A stretch of DNA of 8,151 bases from NCBI GenBank assembly GCA_016199015.1, contig JACQHN010000553.1:1-8151 (forward strand), in the 5' to 3' direction. Source of the stretch: Nitrospira defluvii. Lineage in GTDB: Bacteria > Nitrospirota > Nitrospiria > Nitrospirales > Nitrospiraceae. Shown in pieces: positions 1 to 5,605 of this stretch (position 1 is its first letter; each line of letters begins with the position of its first letter). Both the position numbers and the translations under genes were made by a program. The notes under the pieces were generated by a model that did not search any database, had not been told where the DNA came from, and saw only the letters and a list, made by a program, of their open reading frames with translations.

Positions 1-93
1 CTGAGCGGCGAGCCCGCCCGCCGTCAGGCTTGTCGTAGCGGCGTATCGGCGGTTGTAGTAGAAGTCTTCGTGAATCATGCGGGCTAGGAGCTC
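1..93. other. Left edge: ambiguous partial coding sequence, strand undecided
   Basis: Two readings compete in these 93 bases. On the plus strand, frame 1 is open from base 1 to a TAG at 85-87 and could be the last 28 codons of an upstream co-directional gene ending 9 bases before the GNAT start at 97. On the minus strand, an ATG at 76-78 opens a frame that runs off the left edge for 26 codons, beginning MIHEDFYYNRRY, with strongly C/G-ending codons (about 20 of 26). The minus reading has no visible Shine-Dalgarno sequence and would leave under 20 bases between two divergent starts. I recognise neither peptide. Sequence to the left of the window would settle it. Confidence 0.3.
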
Positions 94-96
94 ATG

Positions 97-570
97 ATGC
101 AGATTTGGATAAAACAAGCAGAGCCATCCGATGCTCCGATTATTGCCGAATTAGTCGGCGAGTTGCTGCACGAGATCATGGCGGCCATAGGGACGAAAGC
201 GTTCGAATATTCTCAGGCCGACACGGAGACAAGGGCGCGGAGTTGGCTGGCAGAGGGGACCTATACGGCGTTGCTGGCTTATGAGGGCGAGGCCCCAATG
301 GGCTTTCTGGCCTTGTGCGAGAGTCGCGCGCTCTATGCCGGAGGCGCGTTCGGCACGATCCCGGAATTGTATGTGCGCCCGCTGTGCCGGTCTCGTAAGG
401 TCGGCGCGATGCTCCTCGCGGAAGCGAAACAGGTTGCTCGATCGAGGGGTTGGGCCAGGCTGGAAGTGACCACGCCGCCGCTGCCGCAGTTCGATCGGAC
501 GCTCGCGTTCTACGAGCAGCAAGGATTCAGCATCTCCGGTGGGCGGAAGATGAAGGTGGATCTGTCATGA
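97..570 (+). CDS. GNAT family N-acetyltransferase
   Basis: This is a single-domain GNAT fold protein of about 157 residues, the normal size for the family. Such enzymes transfer an acetyl group from acetyl-CoA to an amine; the substrate cannot be read here. Counting from the upstream ATG at 94, the N-terminal strand and helix (IKQAEPSDAPIIAEL) cover residues 6-20. A central strand (MGFLAL) covers 69-74. Motif A covers about 91-119: strand ELYVRP, then RSRKVG at 99-104, where the usual first glycine of R-x-x-G-x-G is lysine. The C-terminal AFYEQQGF at 138-145 is the typical motif B signature. There are two in-frame ATGs. The AGGAG at 86-90 lies 6 bases before the one at 97 and only 3 before 94, so 97 is preferred. 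The stop overlaps the next start as ATGA, suggesting coupling to the C39-like gene. Confidence 0.9.
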   Translation: MQIWIKQAEPSDAPIIAELVGELLHEIMAAIGTKAFEYSQADTETRARSWLAEGTYTALLAYEGEAPMGFLALCESRALYAGGAFGTIPELYVRPLCRSRKVGAMLLAEAKQVARSRGWARLEVTTPPLPQFDRTLAFYEQQGFSISGGRKMKVDLS

Positions 571-992
571 AGGCTGTCGTTCAGGAAGAACGAACCGGTT
601 GCGGCATTGCTGCGGTGGCGGCGATCGCCGGGGTGTCGTACGCTCGGGCAAAGGCCGTGGCCGCCTCGTTGGGCATTTCTGCTCAGGATCGAAAGCTGTG
701 GTCCGAGACGAAGGATGTACGGCGCTTGCTCGCAGAATTGGGTTTCCGTGCCGCGGGGGCGACGAGACCGTTTCGTTCCTGGTCGGAGCTGCCCGATTGC
801 GCGCTGCTCGCCATCAAGTGGCATGTGGAAGAAGGGCGGCCATTCTGGCACTGGGTGCTGTTCGTGCGAGAGCTGGATCAGCAGTACGTGTTGGATTCCA
901 AGGCGACGTTGAAGACTTCTGTGCGGACTGATTTCGGACGCATGAAGCCGGCGTGGTTTCTGTCTGTCACCAGGAAGGGATCGCGCAAATGA
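567..992 (+). CDS. Small C39/papain-like cysteine peptidase homologue
   Basis: This 141-residue protein has the layout of a C39-like (papain-fold) peptidase domain. Gln6 lies six residues before Cys12 in Q-E-E-R-T-G-C-G, the expected oxyanion-hole Gln and nucleophile. His95 lies in a strand (HWVLFV), followed by Asp110 in YVLDSK, matching the remaining triad positions. There is no signal peptide, membrane segment or ABC transporter domain, so it should be cytosolic and stand-alone, unlike bacteriocin-exporting C39 proteins. The frame is open further upstream, but ATG 567 is chosen. It forms an ATGA overlap with the GNAT stop, has AAGGTGGA at 553-560 as ribosome binding site, and starts just before the conserved Gln. 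Known GNAT-C39 fusion proteins (recalled family annotation) make a functional link with the preceding gene plausible. Substrate and proteolytic activity are inference. Confidence 0.75.
   Translation: MKAVVQEERTGCGIAAVAAIAGVSYARAKAVAASLGISAQDRKLWSETKDVRRLLAELGFRAAGATRPFRSWSELPDCALLAIKWHVEEGRPFWHWVLFVRELDQQYVLDSKATLKTSVRTDFGRMKPAWFLSVTRKGSRK
972..980 (+). promoter_or_regulatory. Shine-Dalgarno sequence inside the C39-like gene end
   Basis: AGGAAGGGA lies within the last codons of the C39-like gene and 8 bases before the ATG at 989. It is the main reason for considering the short frame at 989-1096 to be translated. It also encodes part of RKGSRK, so it could be coincidental. Confidence 0.4.
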
Positions 993-1096
993 AGCCGTTC
1001 ATCGTCCTTGGAAATCGGGTCAACTCGAACGCTCTCGTTCGCCGCCCCACCGGTTCCATGAAGACTCGGGCTTTTGCCAGTAGTCAGTCGTGCTGA
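989..1096 (+). CDS. Possible 35-residue micro-gene, unknown function
   Basis: An ATG at 989 overlaps the C39-like stop as ATGA, the same arrangement seen at the GNAT/C39 junction, and has a strong Shine-Dalgarno sequence 8 bases upstream. The frame runs 35 codons to TGA at 1094-1096. The peptide starts MKPFIVLGNRVNSNALVRR and ends with ASSQSC. It is basic, has no membrane segment, carries one cysteine (the C-terminal residue), and matches nothing I recognise. It could be a peptide partner or substrate of the acetyltransferase/peptidase pair, the remnant of a longer third gene, or a chance frame. Only its position and ribosome binding site support it. Confidence 0.35.
   Translation: MKPFIVLGNRVNSNALVRRPTGSMKTRAFASSQSC
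1026..1041 (+). repeat. Small inverted repeat, 6-bp stem and 4-base loop
   Basis: CGAACG, loop CTCT, CGTTCG forms a perfect 6-bp hairpin just after the C39-like stop, inside the possible micro-gene. No T-run follows, so it is not a convincing intrinsic terminator. It may be incidental. Confidence 0.35.
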
Positions 1097-1097
1097 A

Positions 1098-1115
1098 CCC
1101 ACCATACCCACCATA
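1098..1115 (+). repeat. Two tandem copies of a 9-mer (CCCACCATA)
   Basis: CCCACCATA occurs twice head to tail immediately after the possible micro-gene stop. The 73 bases from 1097 to the DUF748 start contain no other feature I can support. Two copies are too few to call anything more than a minor tandem repeat. Confidence 0.4.
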
Positions 1116-1169
1116 GAGTCGCCCAGCGGTCGACGGATGTCGGCCACCACCTCAGATTCCTGATTGATT

Positions 1170-2491
1170 ATGGATCAGTCTCTTCCCACGCGTCGTCGAT
1201 GGAAACGAGTCGGTATCGGTCTGGCTCTATGTGTCGTGCTGCTCTCGATAGCTGGCGCGTGTATCGACGACCCCCTTCGTGGCTACATCGAACGGCCGGT
1301 GAATCAAAGCCTGGATGGTTATCGGCTCACCATCGGGTCGCTCGACTTTCATCCTGTCGGGTTTTCCATCGATCTCGAAAATGTGGTGCTGGTGCAGACG
1401 CAGCAGCCGGACCAGCCCATCTTAAAGATTCCCTTGTGGAGCGCGAGTGTGCATTGGCGCGACTTGCTGAGGGGCGCACTAGTCAGCGACCATCGATTCG
1501 AACGACCGTCGGTGCGTGTGACGCGCGCTCAGGCCGCGGAAGAAGCCGGTGATGACTGGGCGTTGAAAGAGCGTGGGTGGCAGGAAGCATTGCTGGAACG
1601 TTATCCTTTGGAAATCAATGCCCTGGAGATAACCGACGGGGACGTGACCGATATCGATTCGTCGAACAGCAAGCCTCTGCGATGGCAGGCCATTCAATTT
1701 CATGCTGAAAATATTCGAAATATCGAGTCGGCGGACCATGTGTATCCGTCCGAGATCAAGCTGTCTGCCCAGGTTTTTGATTCCGGCCGGCTCACCGTCG
1801 AAGGGAAGGCTGATTTCCTGGCAGAGCCGCATCTCGGGGTGGATGCAAACGTCACGCTGGCTCATGTGGCTCTCAAAGATTTGTTGCCGCTAGCGGGGCG
1901 TATGAATCTGCAGGTCCGGGATGGCATCCTCGACGCCAAGGGCCACGTGAAATAGGGTTCGTAAACAAAGACACCGCGCCAGGTTATCGCGTCTTTCTCG
2001 CCCAGTTGGAGATGACCATCGAGGATTTCTCCAACCGGTTCGACAGGGGCATCGGGAAAGTCGACCTTACAGGTCGCTTCATGGGGAATGGAAAACTCAC
2101 GACCCGCGCAGTCATTCGCCCCCAAGACCCCTTGCCTGATTTCGATCTGAAGGTCAAAATTGTGAAAACCAAGCTCACGTCGATGAACAATGTCTTGCGG
2201 GCTCATGCCGATGCCGACGTCAAGGACGGAACCTTCGCCTTCTTTAGCGAACTGACCGTGCAGAAGGGTAAGGTCACCGGTTATGTTCGGCCCTTCTTCA
2301 AGGATGTGGATGTTTACGATCCGGAGCAAGATCAGGACAAGGGGTTCCTTCAGCAGGTGGCGACGGAGGCCACAGTAATGGGGTCGCTGAGCGATCCTCG
2401 CGGCAGCACGTGGGAGGTCCTCGTCAATCTGGCGAAGAATGCGTTCTTCAAGGCGATCGTTCCGGGGTTCAAAAAGACTCTCCAGTCGTAG
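1170..2491 (+). pseudogene. DUF748 (AsmA-like) envelope protein gene, disrupted by internal deletion and frame change
   Basis: DUF748 proteins are large, membrane-anchored periplasmic proteins of the AsmA-like group with an unsettled role in the envelope. From ATG 1170 (a TTG at 1164 is also in frame; neither has a clear ribosome binding site) the protein has a basic N-terminus (RRRWKR), one hydrophobic anchor at about 14-31, and family-typical text such as IGSLDFHPVGFSIDLENVVL and YPLEINALEITDGDVT. It stops at TAG 1953-1955 after 261 codons. The family C-terminal half continues in another frame from about 1952: FVNKDTAPGYRVFLAQ, then FSNRF, LTGRFMGNGKL, FDLKVKI, FFSELTVQKGKVTGYVRPFFKDVDVYDP and NAFFKAIVPGF, ending at TAG 2489-2491. 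About 60 residues normally found between these parts are absent, judged from memory of homologues. The C-terminal part has no plausible start of its own and no signal sequence. Confidence 0.8.
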
Positions 2492-2536
2492 TTCTGCATT
2501 CCCTCCCTCCATCACTGCGATCAACGGGTGACTCGC

Positions 2537-2565
2537 TTGAGCTTTACCCTCTATTGGGATAAGGT
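2537..2565 (+). promoter_or_regulatory. Weak sigma70-like promoter candidate for the flavoprotein gene
   Basis: TTGAGC at 2537-2542 and TAAGGT at 2560-2565 are separated by 17 bases. They match the -35 and -10 consensus at 4 of 6 and 3 of 6 positions. It lies in the 234-base gap before the flavoprotein start, where a promoter is expected. The match is weak enough to be chance. Confidence 0.2.
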
Positions 2566-2602
2566 TCGGCGCCATTGCGGAAGCGCACGTCTTCCGATAG
2601 TG

Positions 2603-2623
2603 GAACCATTGAACCGGTGAACC
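2603..2623 (+). repeat. Three GAACC units at exact 8-base spacing
   Basis: GAACC begins at 2603, 2611 and 2619, with each unit followed by three variable bases. The series runs directly into the hairpin at 2623-2640. Regular spacing upstream of a gene could reflect a protein-binding array, but three short units may also be chance. Confidence 0.3.
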
Positions 2624-2640
2624 GGCTCGTCTACGAGCCG
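2623..2640 (+). repeat. Perfect inverted repeat upstream of the flavoprotein gene
   Basis: CGGCTCGT and ACGAGCCG are exact reverse complements separated by two bases, giving a stem of about 7 bp with a 4-base loop (TCTA). It sits about 85 bases before the flavoprotein start and 130 bases after the DUF748 stop. No T-run follows, so intrinsic termination is doubtful. An operator or transcript hairpin is possible. Confidence 0.4.
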
Positions 2641-2725
2641 ATCCGGCCAATGGATGCCAAAGCAAGGGTGCCTGAGAATCGATTGAAGACAACTGTGAAG
2701 CGATTGGTGGGAGATGGGCGGAAAC

Positions 2726-3961
2726 ATGAACATTGCGATTATCGGTGGTGGACCGGCCGGGCTTATGGCGGCTGAAGCGGCGCTGAGCGGCGGCGCGCGG
2801 GTGGATCTGTACGACTCCATGGCGTCTATCGGCCGGAAGTTTCTCTTAGCCGGAAAGGGTGGGCTGAACTTGACCCACACCGATCCCGCCGAGCTATTTC
2901 TCGCACGGTATGGCGAGCGCCGGGAACAGGTCGCGCCCTGGCTGGCCGAGTTCGGTCCGGAGGCGCTCCGCAAATGGGCGCGAGGTCTCGGTATCGAAAC
3001 CTGTGTCGGCTCATCCGGCCGTGTGTTTCCCACCGATATGAAGGCCGCCCCGCTCTTGCGCGCCTGGTTGCGGCGGCTGCGTCAGACGGGCTTGACCGTT
3101 CACGTGCGGCATCGTTGGTGTGGCTGGGACGACGCGGGGGCGCTACGCTTCGAGACCACTGACGGGCCGCTGGCCGTGCAGGCCGATGCCGTCATTTTCG
3201 CGATGGGTGGCGGCAGTTGGCCCAAGCTCGGCTCCGATGGCGCGTGGGTGCCCCTGTTCGCAAAGCGTGCAATTCCGATCGCCCCATTACAACCGGCCAA
3301 CTGTGGTTTCGACGTGGGATGGAGCGAGCACTTCCGCGCTAAGTTCGCCGGTCATCCCGTAAAAACCGTGGGCGTGGTTGCGAAATCTCCGACCGGTTCG
3401 GTCATGCGTCGCATGGGAGAGTTTGTGATTACCGAGACCGGCGTCGAGGGCGGCGTGATCTATGCGGTTGCCCCCTACCTCCGCGATGAGATTCAGGTGA
3501 CAGGCCGGGGGACGCTCCGGCTGGACCTCGCGCCCGATCGCGAGTTGCCGCGTCTCATCAAGGACCTGTCTCAACCGCGCGGGAAACGGACGATGGCGAC
3601 GCATTTGCAGCGGCGCGCGCATATCGAAGGGGTGAAATCCGGTCTGCTTCGAGAAATCGTTTCGAAAGAAGATTTTACGGATCCGACCCGTCTGGCAGCG
3701 GCGATCAAATCGTTGACGCTCACGCTCGTGGCGCCGCGCCCGTTAGAGGAAGCGATCAGCACCGCCGGTGGAGTGACGTTCGAGGCGCTCGACAACAGGC
3801 TGATGCTGCGTGTCTTGCCGGGTCTGTTTTGCGCGGGAGAAATGTTGGATTGGGAGGCCCCGACCGGCGGCTATCTGCTGACGGCCTGTTTCGCCAGCGG
3901 TCGCGCCGCTGGCATGGGGGCGGTCGCGTGGCTCACGGAGCGTGCAGGGCGTGCCAGGTAA
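2726..3961 (+). CDS. TIGR03862-type FAD flavoprotein (HI0933-like superfamily)
   Basis: This is a predicted FAD-dependent oxidoreductase of about 411 residues, the usual family length; its physiological substrate is not known to me. The N-terminal Rossmann motif GGGPAG (7-12) binds the ADP part of FAD. GRKFLLAGKGGLNLTH (36-51) is the family signature, in the form lacking the Cys seen in BaiN/YhiN proteins. AMGGGSWPKLGSDG follows in the middle. The C-terminal FAD-contact region has TAGGV (from 346), LPGLFCAGEMLDWEAP (from about 364) and GGYLLT (from about 381). An ATG at 2714 is in frame, but a purine-rich tract abuts it directly. ATG 2726 puts MNIAIIGGGPAG at the N-terminus as in homologues, so it is preferred. 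The last 20 bases overlap the next hydrolase frame if that gene starts at 3942, suggesting a two-gene operon. Confidence 0.88.
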   Translation: MNIAIIGGGPAGLMAAEAALSGGARVDLYDSMASIGRKFLLAGKGGLNLTHTDPAELFLARYGERREQVAPWLAEFGPEALRKWARGLGIETCVGSSGRVFPTDMKAAPLLRAWLRRLRQTGLTVHVRHRWCGWDDAGALRFETTDGPLAVQADAVIFAMGGGSWPKLGSDGAWVPLFAKRAIPIAPLQPANCGFDVGWSEHFRAKFAGHPVKTVGVVAKSPTGSVMRRMGEFVITETGVEGGVIYAVAPYLRDEIQVTGRGTLRLDLAPDRELPRLIKDLSQPRGKRTMATHLQRRAHIEGVKSGLLREIVSKEDFTDPTRLAAAIKSLTLTLVAPRPLEEAISTAGGVTFEALDNRLMLRVLPGLFCAGEMLDWEAPTGGYLLTACFASGRAAGMGAVAWLTERAGRAR

Positions 3962-4511
3962 CAGCGTAGTGGGCGACGGGGTCGTGGCCTTGATCGTGCC
4001 GGGGATCGGCAACTCGGGGCCGCAGCACTGGCAAACCCTGTGGGAGCGACAACATCCGGAATGGCAGCGGGTGCAGCAGCGGAACTGGGATCGTCCCGTC
4101 TGTGAGGAGTGGTTACGCGGTCTCGATGACGCGATAGGTCGCCTGCCAGCGCCACCGGTGTTGATTGCCCACAGCATGGGATGTCTGTTGGTCGCCCATT
4201 GGGCGCATCGTTCGTCCGCGCCTGTCTGCGCGGCATTTCTGGTGGCAGTCCCCGATCCTGACGGACCCCTCTTTCCCTCAGCGGCACAAGGCTTTCAGCC
4301 GGTTCCTTCAGGGAAGCTTCGCTTCCCGAGTCTGATCGTCGCCAGCAGGGACGATCCGTTCGGGTCTGTCGCCTATGCGCGGCGCTGTGCCGCCGGCTGG
4401 GGGAGTCAGTTCGTCGAGGTTGGTGCAGTCGGCCATATCAATGCGGACAGCGGTCTCGGTGACTGGCCTGCCGGCATCGCATTATTTGAAGGCCTGCTGA
4501 AGTCGTTGTGA
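3942..4511 (+). CDS. RBBP9/YdeN-type alpha/beta serine hydrolase
   Basis: This small cytosolic alpha/beta hydrolase of up to 189 residues matches the Ser_hydrolase (RBBP9/YdeN) family in length and motifs. It opens with VALIVPGIGNSGPQHWQ, including the family-typical PG-x-G-N-S and HW. The nucleophile is Ser78 in A-H-S-M-G, the acid Asp137 or Asp138 in SRDDPF, and the base His165 in VGHINADSG. The substrate is unknown; relatives are esterase-like. The start is uncertain because no ATG precedes the core. GTG codons at 3942, 3951, 3969 and 3984 are all in frame. GTG 3942 would overlap the flavoprotein gene by 20 bases, with GGAG placed too close (1 base). GTG 3969 would begin after that gene's stop. 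Close linkage suggests co-transcription with the flavoprotein. Confidence 0.85.
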   Translation: MQGVPGNSVVGDGVVALIVPGIGNSGPQHWQTLWERQHPEWQRVQQRNWDRPVCEEWLRGLDDAIGRLPAPPVLIAHSMGCLLVAHWAHRSSAPVCAAFLVAVPDPDGPLFPSAAQGFQPVPSGKLRFPSLIVASRDDPFGSVAYARRCAAGWGSQFVEVGAVGHINADSGLGDWPAGIALFEGLLKSL

Positions 4512-4530
4512 CCAGCTCGCTGTCCGCGTT

Positions 4531-4611
4531 CGTATCTCGTGAAACGTGAAGCGTATCTCGTCAGGACGAGTTGGTGTGTGACGAAATACGAGATACGAGC
4601 GACGAGATACG
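4531..4611. repeat. Nested inverted repeat of four 10-mers in a convergent gap
   Basis: CGTATCTCGT occurs at 4531-4540 and 4552-4561. Its exact reverse complement ACGAGATACG occurs at 4588-4597 and 4602-4611. The inner pair and outer pair can stack into one long stem around a 26-base loop. The element fills most of the 121-base gap between the stop of the serine hydrolase and the stop of the nitrilase. It has no T-run but could still act as a bidirectional transcript end or RNA-stabilising structure. The pattern resembles dispersed REP-like intergenic repeats, and I associate this motif with Nitrospira genomes from memory only. Confidence 0.75.
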
Positions 4612-4632
4612 GCGATGCGCTGCACTGTGTCG

Positions 4633-5415
4633 CTAGAGCAGGATGCGCTGGTATTCTGGTGAGGCGAGCGTCCCGGCCTTCAGGTCCCAGTCGATGATGA
4701 AGATGGCGGATCGTTCAGAGGACAGTGAGAGGAGTCGCCGTCCATCCTGAGCGACCACACTCTCGGCCTTTCTGAAATCGAGTGTGCGATCGGCTCCGGT
4801 GCGATTGCACACGAACAGGGGCAGCCCGGTGTCTTTCGTGCAGCGTTCCCACTCACCGTTCGGACCATGGAGCCCCGGCGCCCAGGCTGCCGAGGACACC
4901 AGCACCTTCGCTCCCTGCGCTTTCAAGCTGTTGGCAATCCCGGGTGAGAAGGCGTCGGCGCAGATGAGAATGCCGACGCCGCCGAACGGCGCCATGCGAA
5001 ACACGGTCGCCTGTGTGCCGGGAGTCGACCAGGCTTCAGATCCGACGCGCAGCGTATTAATCTTGCGATGCGTCCCTGCCAGGCGCCCGTCAGGGGCGAT
5101 GGCAAAGACCGTGTTGTGCAGTCGGCCGGACTGCGGGTCCCGTTCGGGATGGGACAGGAAGATGGTGATGCGCCGCTGGGCGGCGAGCAGGCAGATCTTG
5201 TTCATCCAGTGGTCCGGTTGCGGCTCAATCCAATCCGTCCCGAGGGTATCCGCGAAGGTGTAGCCGCTGACCGCGAGTTCCGGGGTGATGATCCAGGTGG
5301 CCCCGAGGCCCGCGGCCCTGGTGATCGCCTGGGTGATCAGGTGACGGTTCTGTGCCAGGGCGCCCGGTATCGGGGCCAGATGTAAGAGCGCGATACGCAC
5401 GGTCGATCCGGCCAT
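4633..5415 (-). CDS. Carbon-nitrogen hydrolase (nitrilase superfamily)
   Basis: This is a hydrolase of non-peptide C-N bonds such as amides, nitriles or carbamoyl groups, with unknown substrate. Counting from the ATG at 5415, the protein has 260 residues, normal for the superfamily. The Glu-Lys-Cys triad is visible: Glu46 in TPELAVSGY, Lys118 in THRKINTL and Cys152 in GILICADAFSPG. GSEAWSTPG at 125-133 and HGPNGEWER at 183-191 match the expected loops around the active site. A longer frame reaches ATG 5511, but its extra 32 residues look non-conserved, while MAGSTVRIALLHL places the first strand as in relatives. A GTG five codons later is also possible. No start has a good ribosome binding site. 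It converges with the serine hydrolase gene and diverges from the flavoprotein gene at 5606. Confidence 0.88.
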   Translation of the reverse strand: MAGSTVRIALLHLAPIPGALAQNRHLITQAITRAAGLGATWIITPELAVSGYTFADTLGTDWIEPQPDHWMNKICLLAAQRRITIFLSHPERDPQSGRLHNTVFAIAPDGRLAGTHRKINTLRVGSEAWSTPGTQATVFRMAPFGGVGILICADAFSPGIANSLKAQGAKVLVSSAAWAPGLHGPNGEWERCTKDTGLPLFVCNRTGADRTLDFRKAESVVAQDGRRLLSLSSERSAIFIIDWDLKAGTLASPEYQRILL

Positions 5416-5605
5416 AGGTCCAGAGGGAGAGATGAAGGTCGGTAATGCGCCGCAGGATGATGCCGGACTGTACCATAAGCCGCTCTGCCGATCGACCCGC
5501 GTGCGGTTCATGGACCGGCTCGCCGGTATCGAGAGTGTCCTGCATCACCCTGTCTCTCCAGTGCGACGGTCGCGTGTGCGTGTTTCAAGAAGGTGAGGCG
5601 TCTCG
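5416..5605. other. Divergent intergenic region between nitrilase and flavoprotein genes
   Basis: These 190 bases must carry the promoters for both diverging genes if the nitrilase starts at 5415. I see no convincing -35/-10 pair. A short plus-strand frame at 5510-5596 (28 codons) and the possible 32-residue N-terminal extension of the nitrilase both lie here; neither looks conserved. Only the ribosome binding site at 5590-5598 is clear. Confidence 0.4.
5590..5598 (+). promoter_or_regulatory. Ribosome binding site that fixes a GTG start
   Basis: AAGGTGAGG ends 7 bases before the GTG at 5606. Together with the Rossmann motif beginning at residue 12, it supports GTG 5606 as the start of the second flavoprotein gene. 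Confidence 0.6.

Noticed and set aside
450..566. N-terminal extension of the C39-like protein back to 450
   Set aside because: The extra 39 residues are an Ala/Arg-rich shadow of the GNAT gene. ATG 567 has the ribosome binding site and sits just before the conserved Gln.
878..1150. 90-codon minus-strand frame across the C39-like gene end and following gap
   Set aside because: It runs antisense to the conserved His/Asp region of the C39-like gene and resembles no known family.
1940..1960. Programmed ribosomal frameshift as explanation for the split DUF748 gene
   Set aside because: There is no slippery heptamer or downstream structure, and about 60 family residues are missing between the two parts, which a frameshift cannot explain.
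2623..2640. Rho-independent terminator for the DUF748 gene
   Set aside because: The stem is good, but no T-run follows on either strand and it lies 130 bases beyond the stop.
1862..2692. 276-codon open frame on the minus strand opposite the broken DUF748 gene
   Set aside because: It lies antisense to clearly recognisable DUF748 motifs in both halves, and its peptide is Arg/Pro/His-rich with no family resemblance. It is a shadow frame in G+C-rich DNA.
4531..4611. CRISPR array
   Set aside because: The repeats are only 10 bases, occur in both orientations, have unequal short spacers, and have no cas genes nearby. They form an inverted-repeat element.
5510..5596. 28-codon plus-strand frame upstream of the second flavoprotein
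   Set aside because: It has no ribosome binding site, an Arg/Val-rich composition and no recognisable content. Its stop falls inside the flavoprotein's ribosome binding site.
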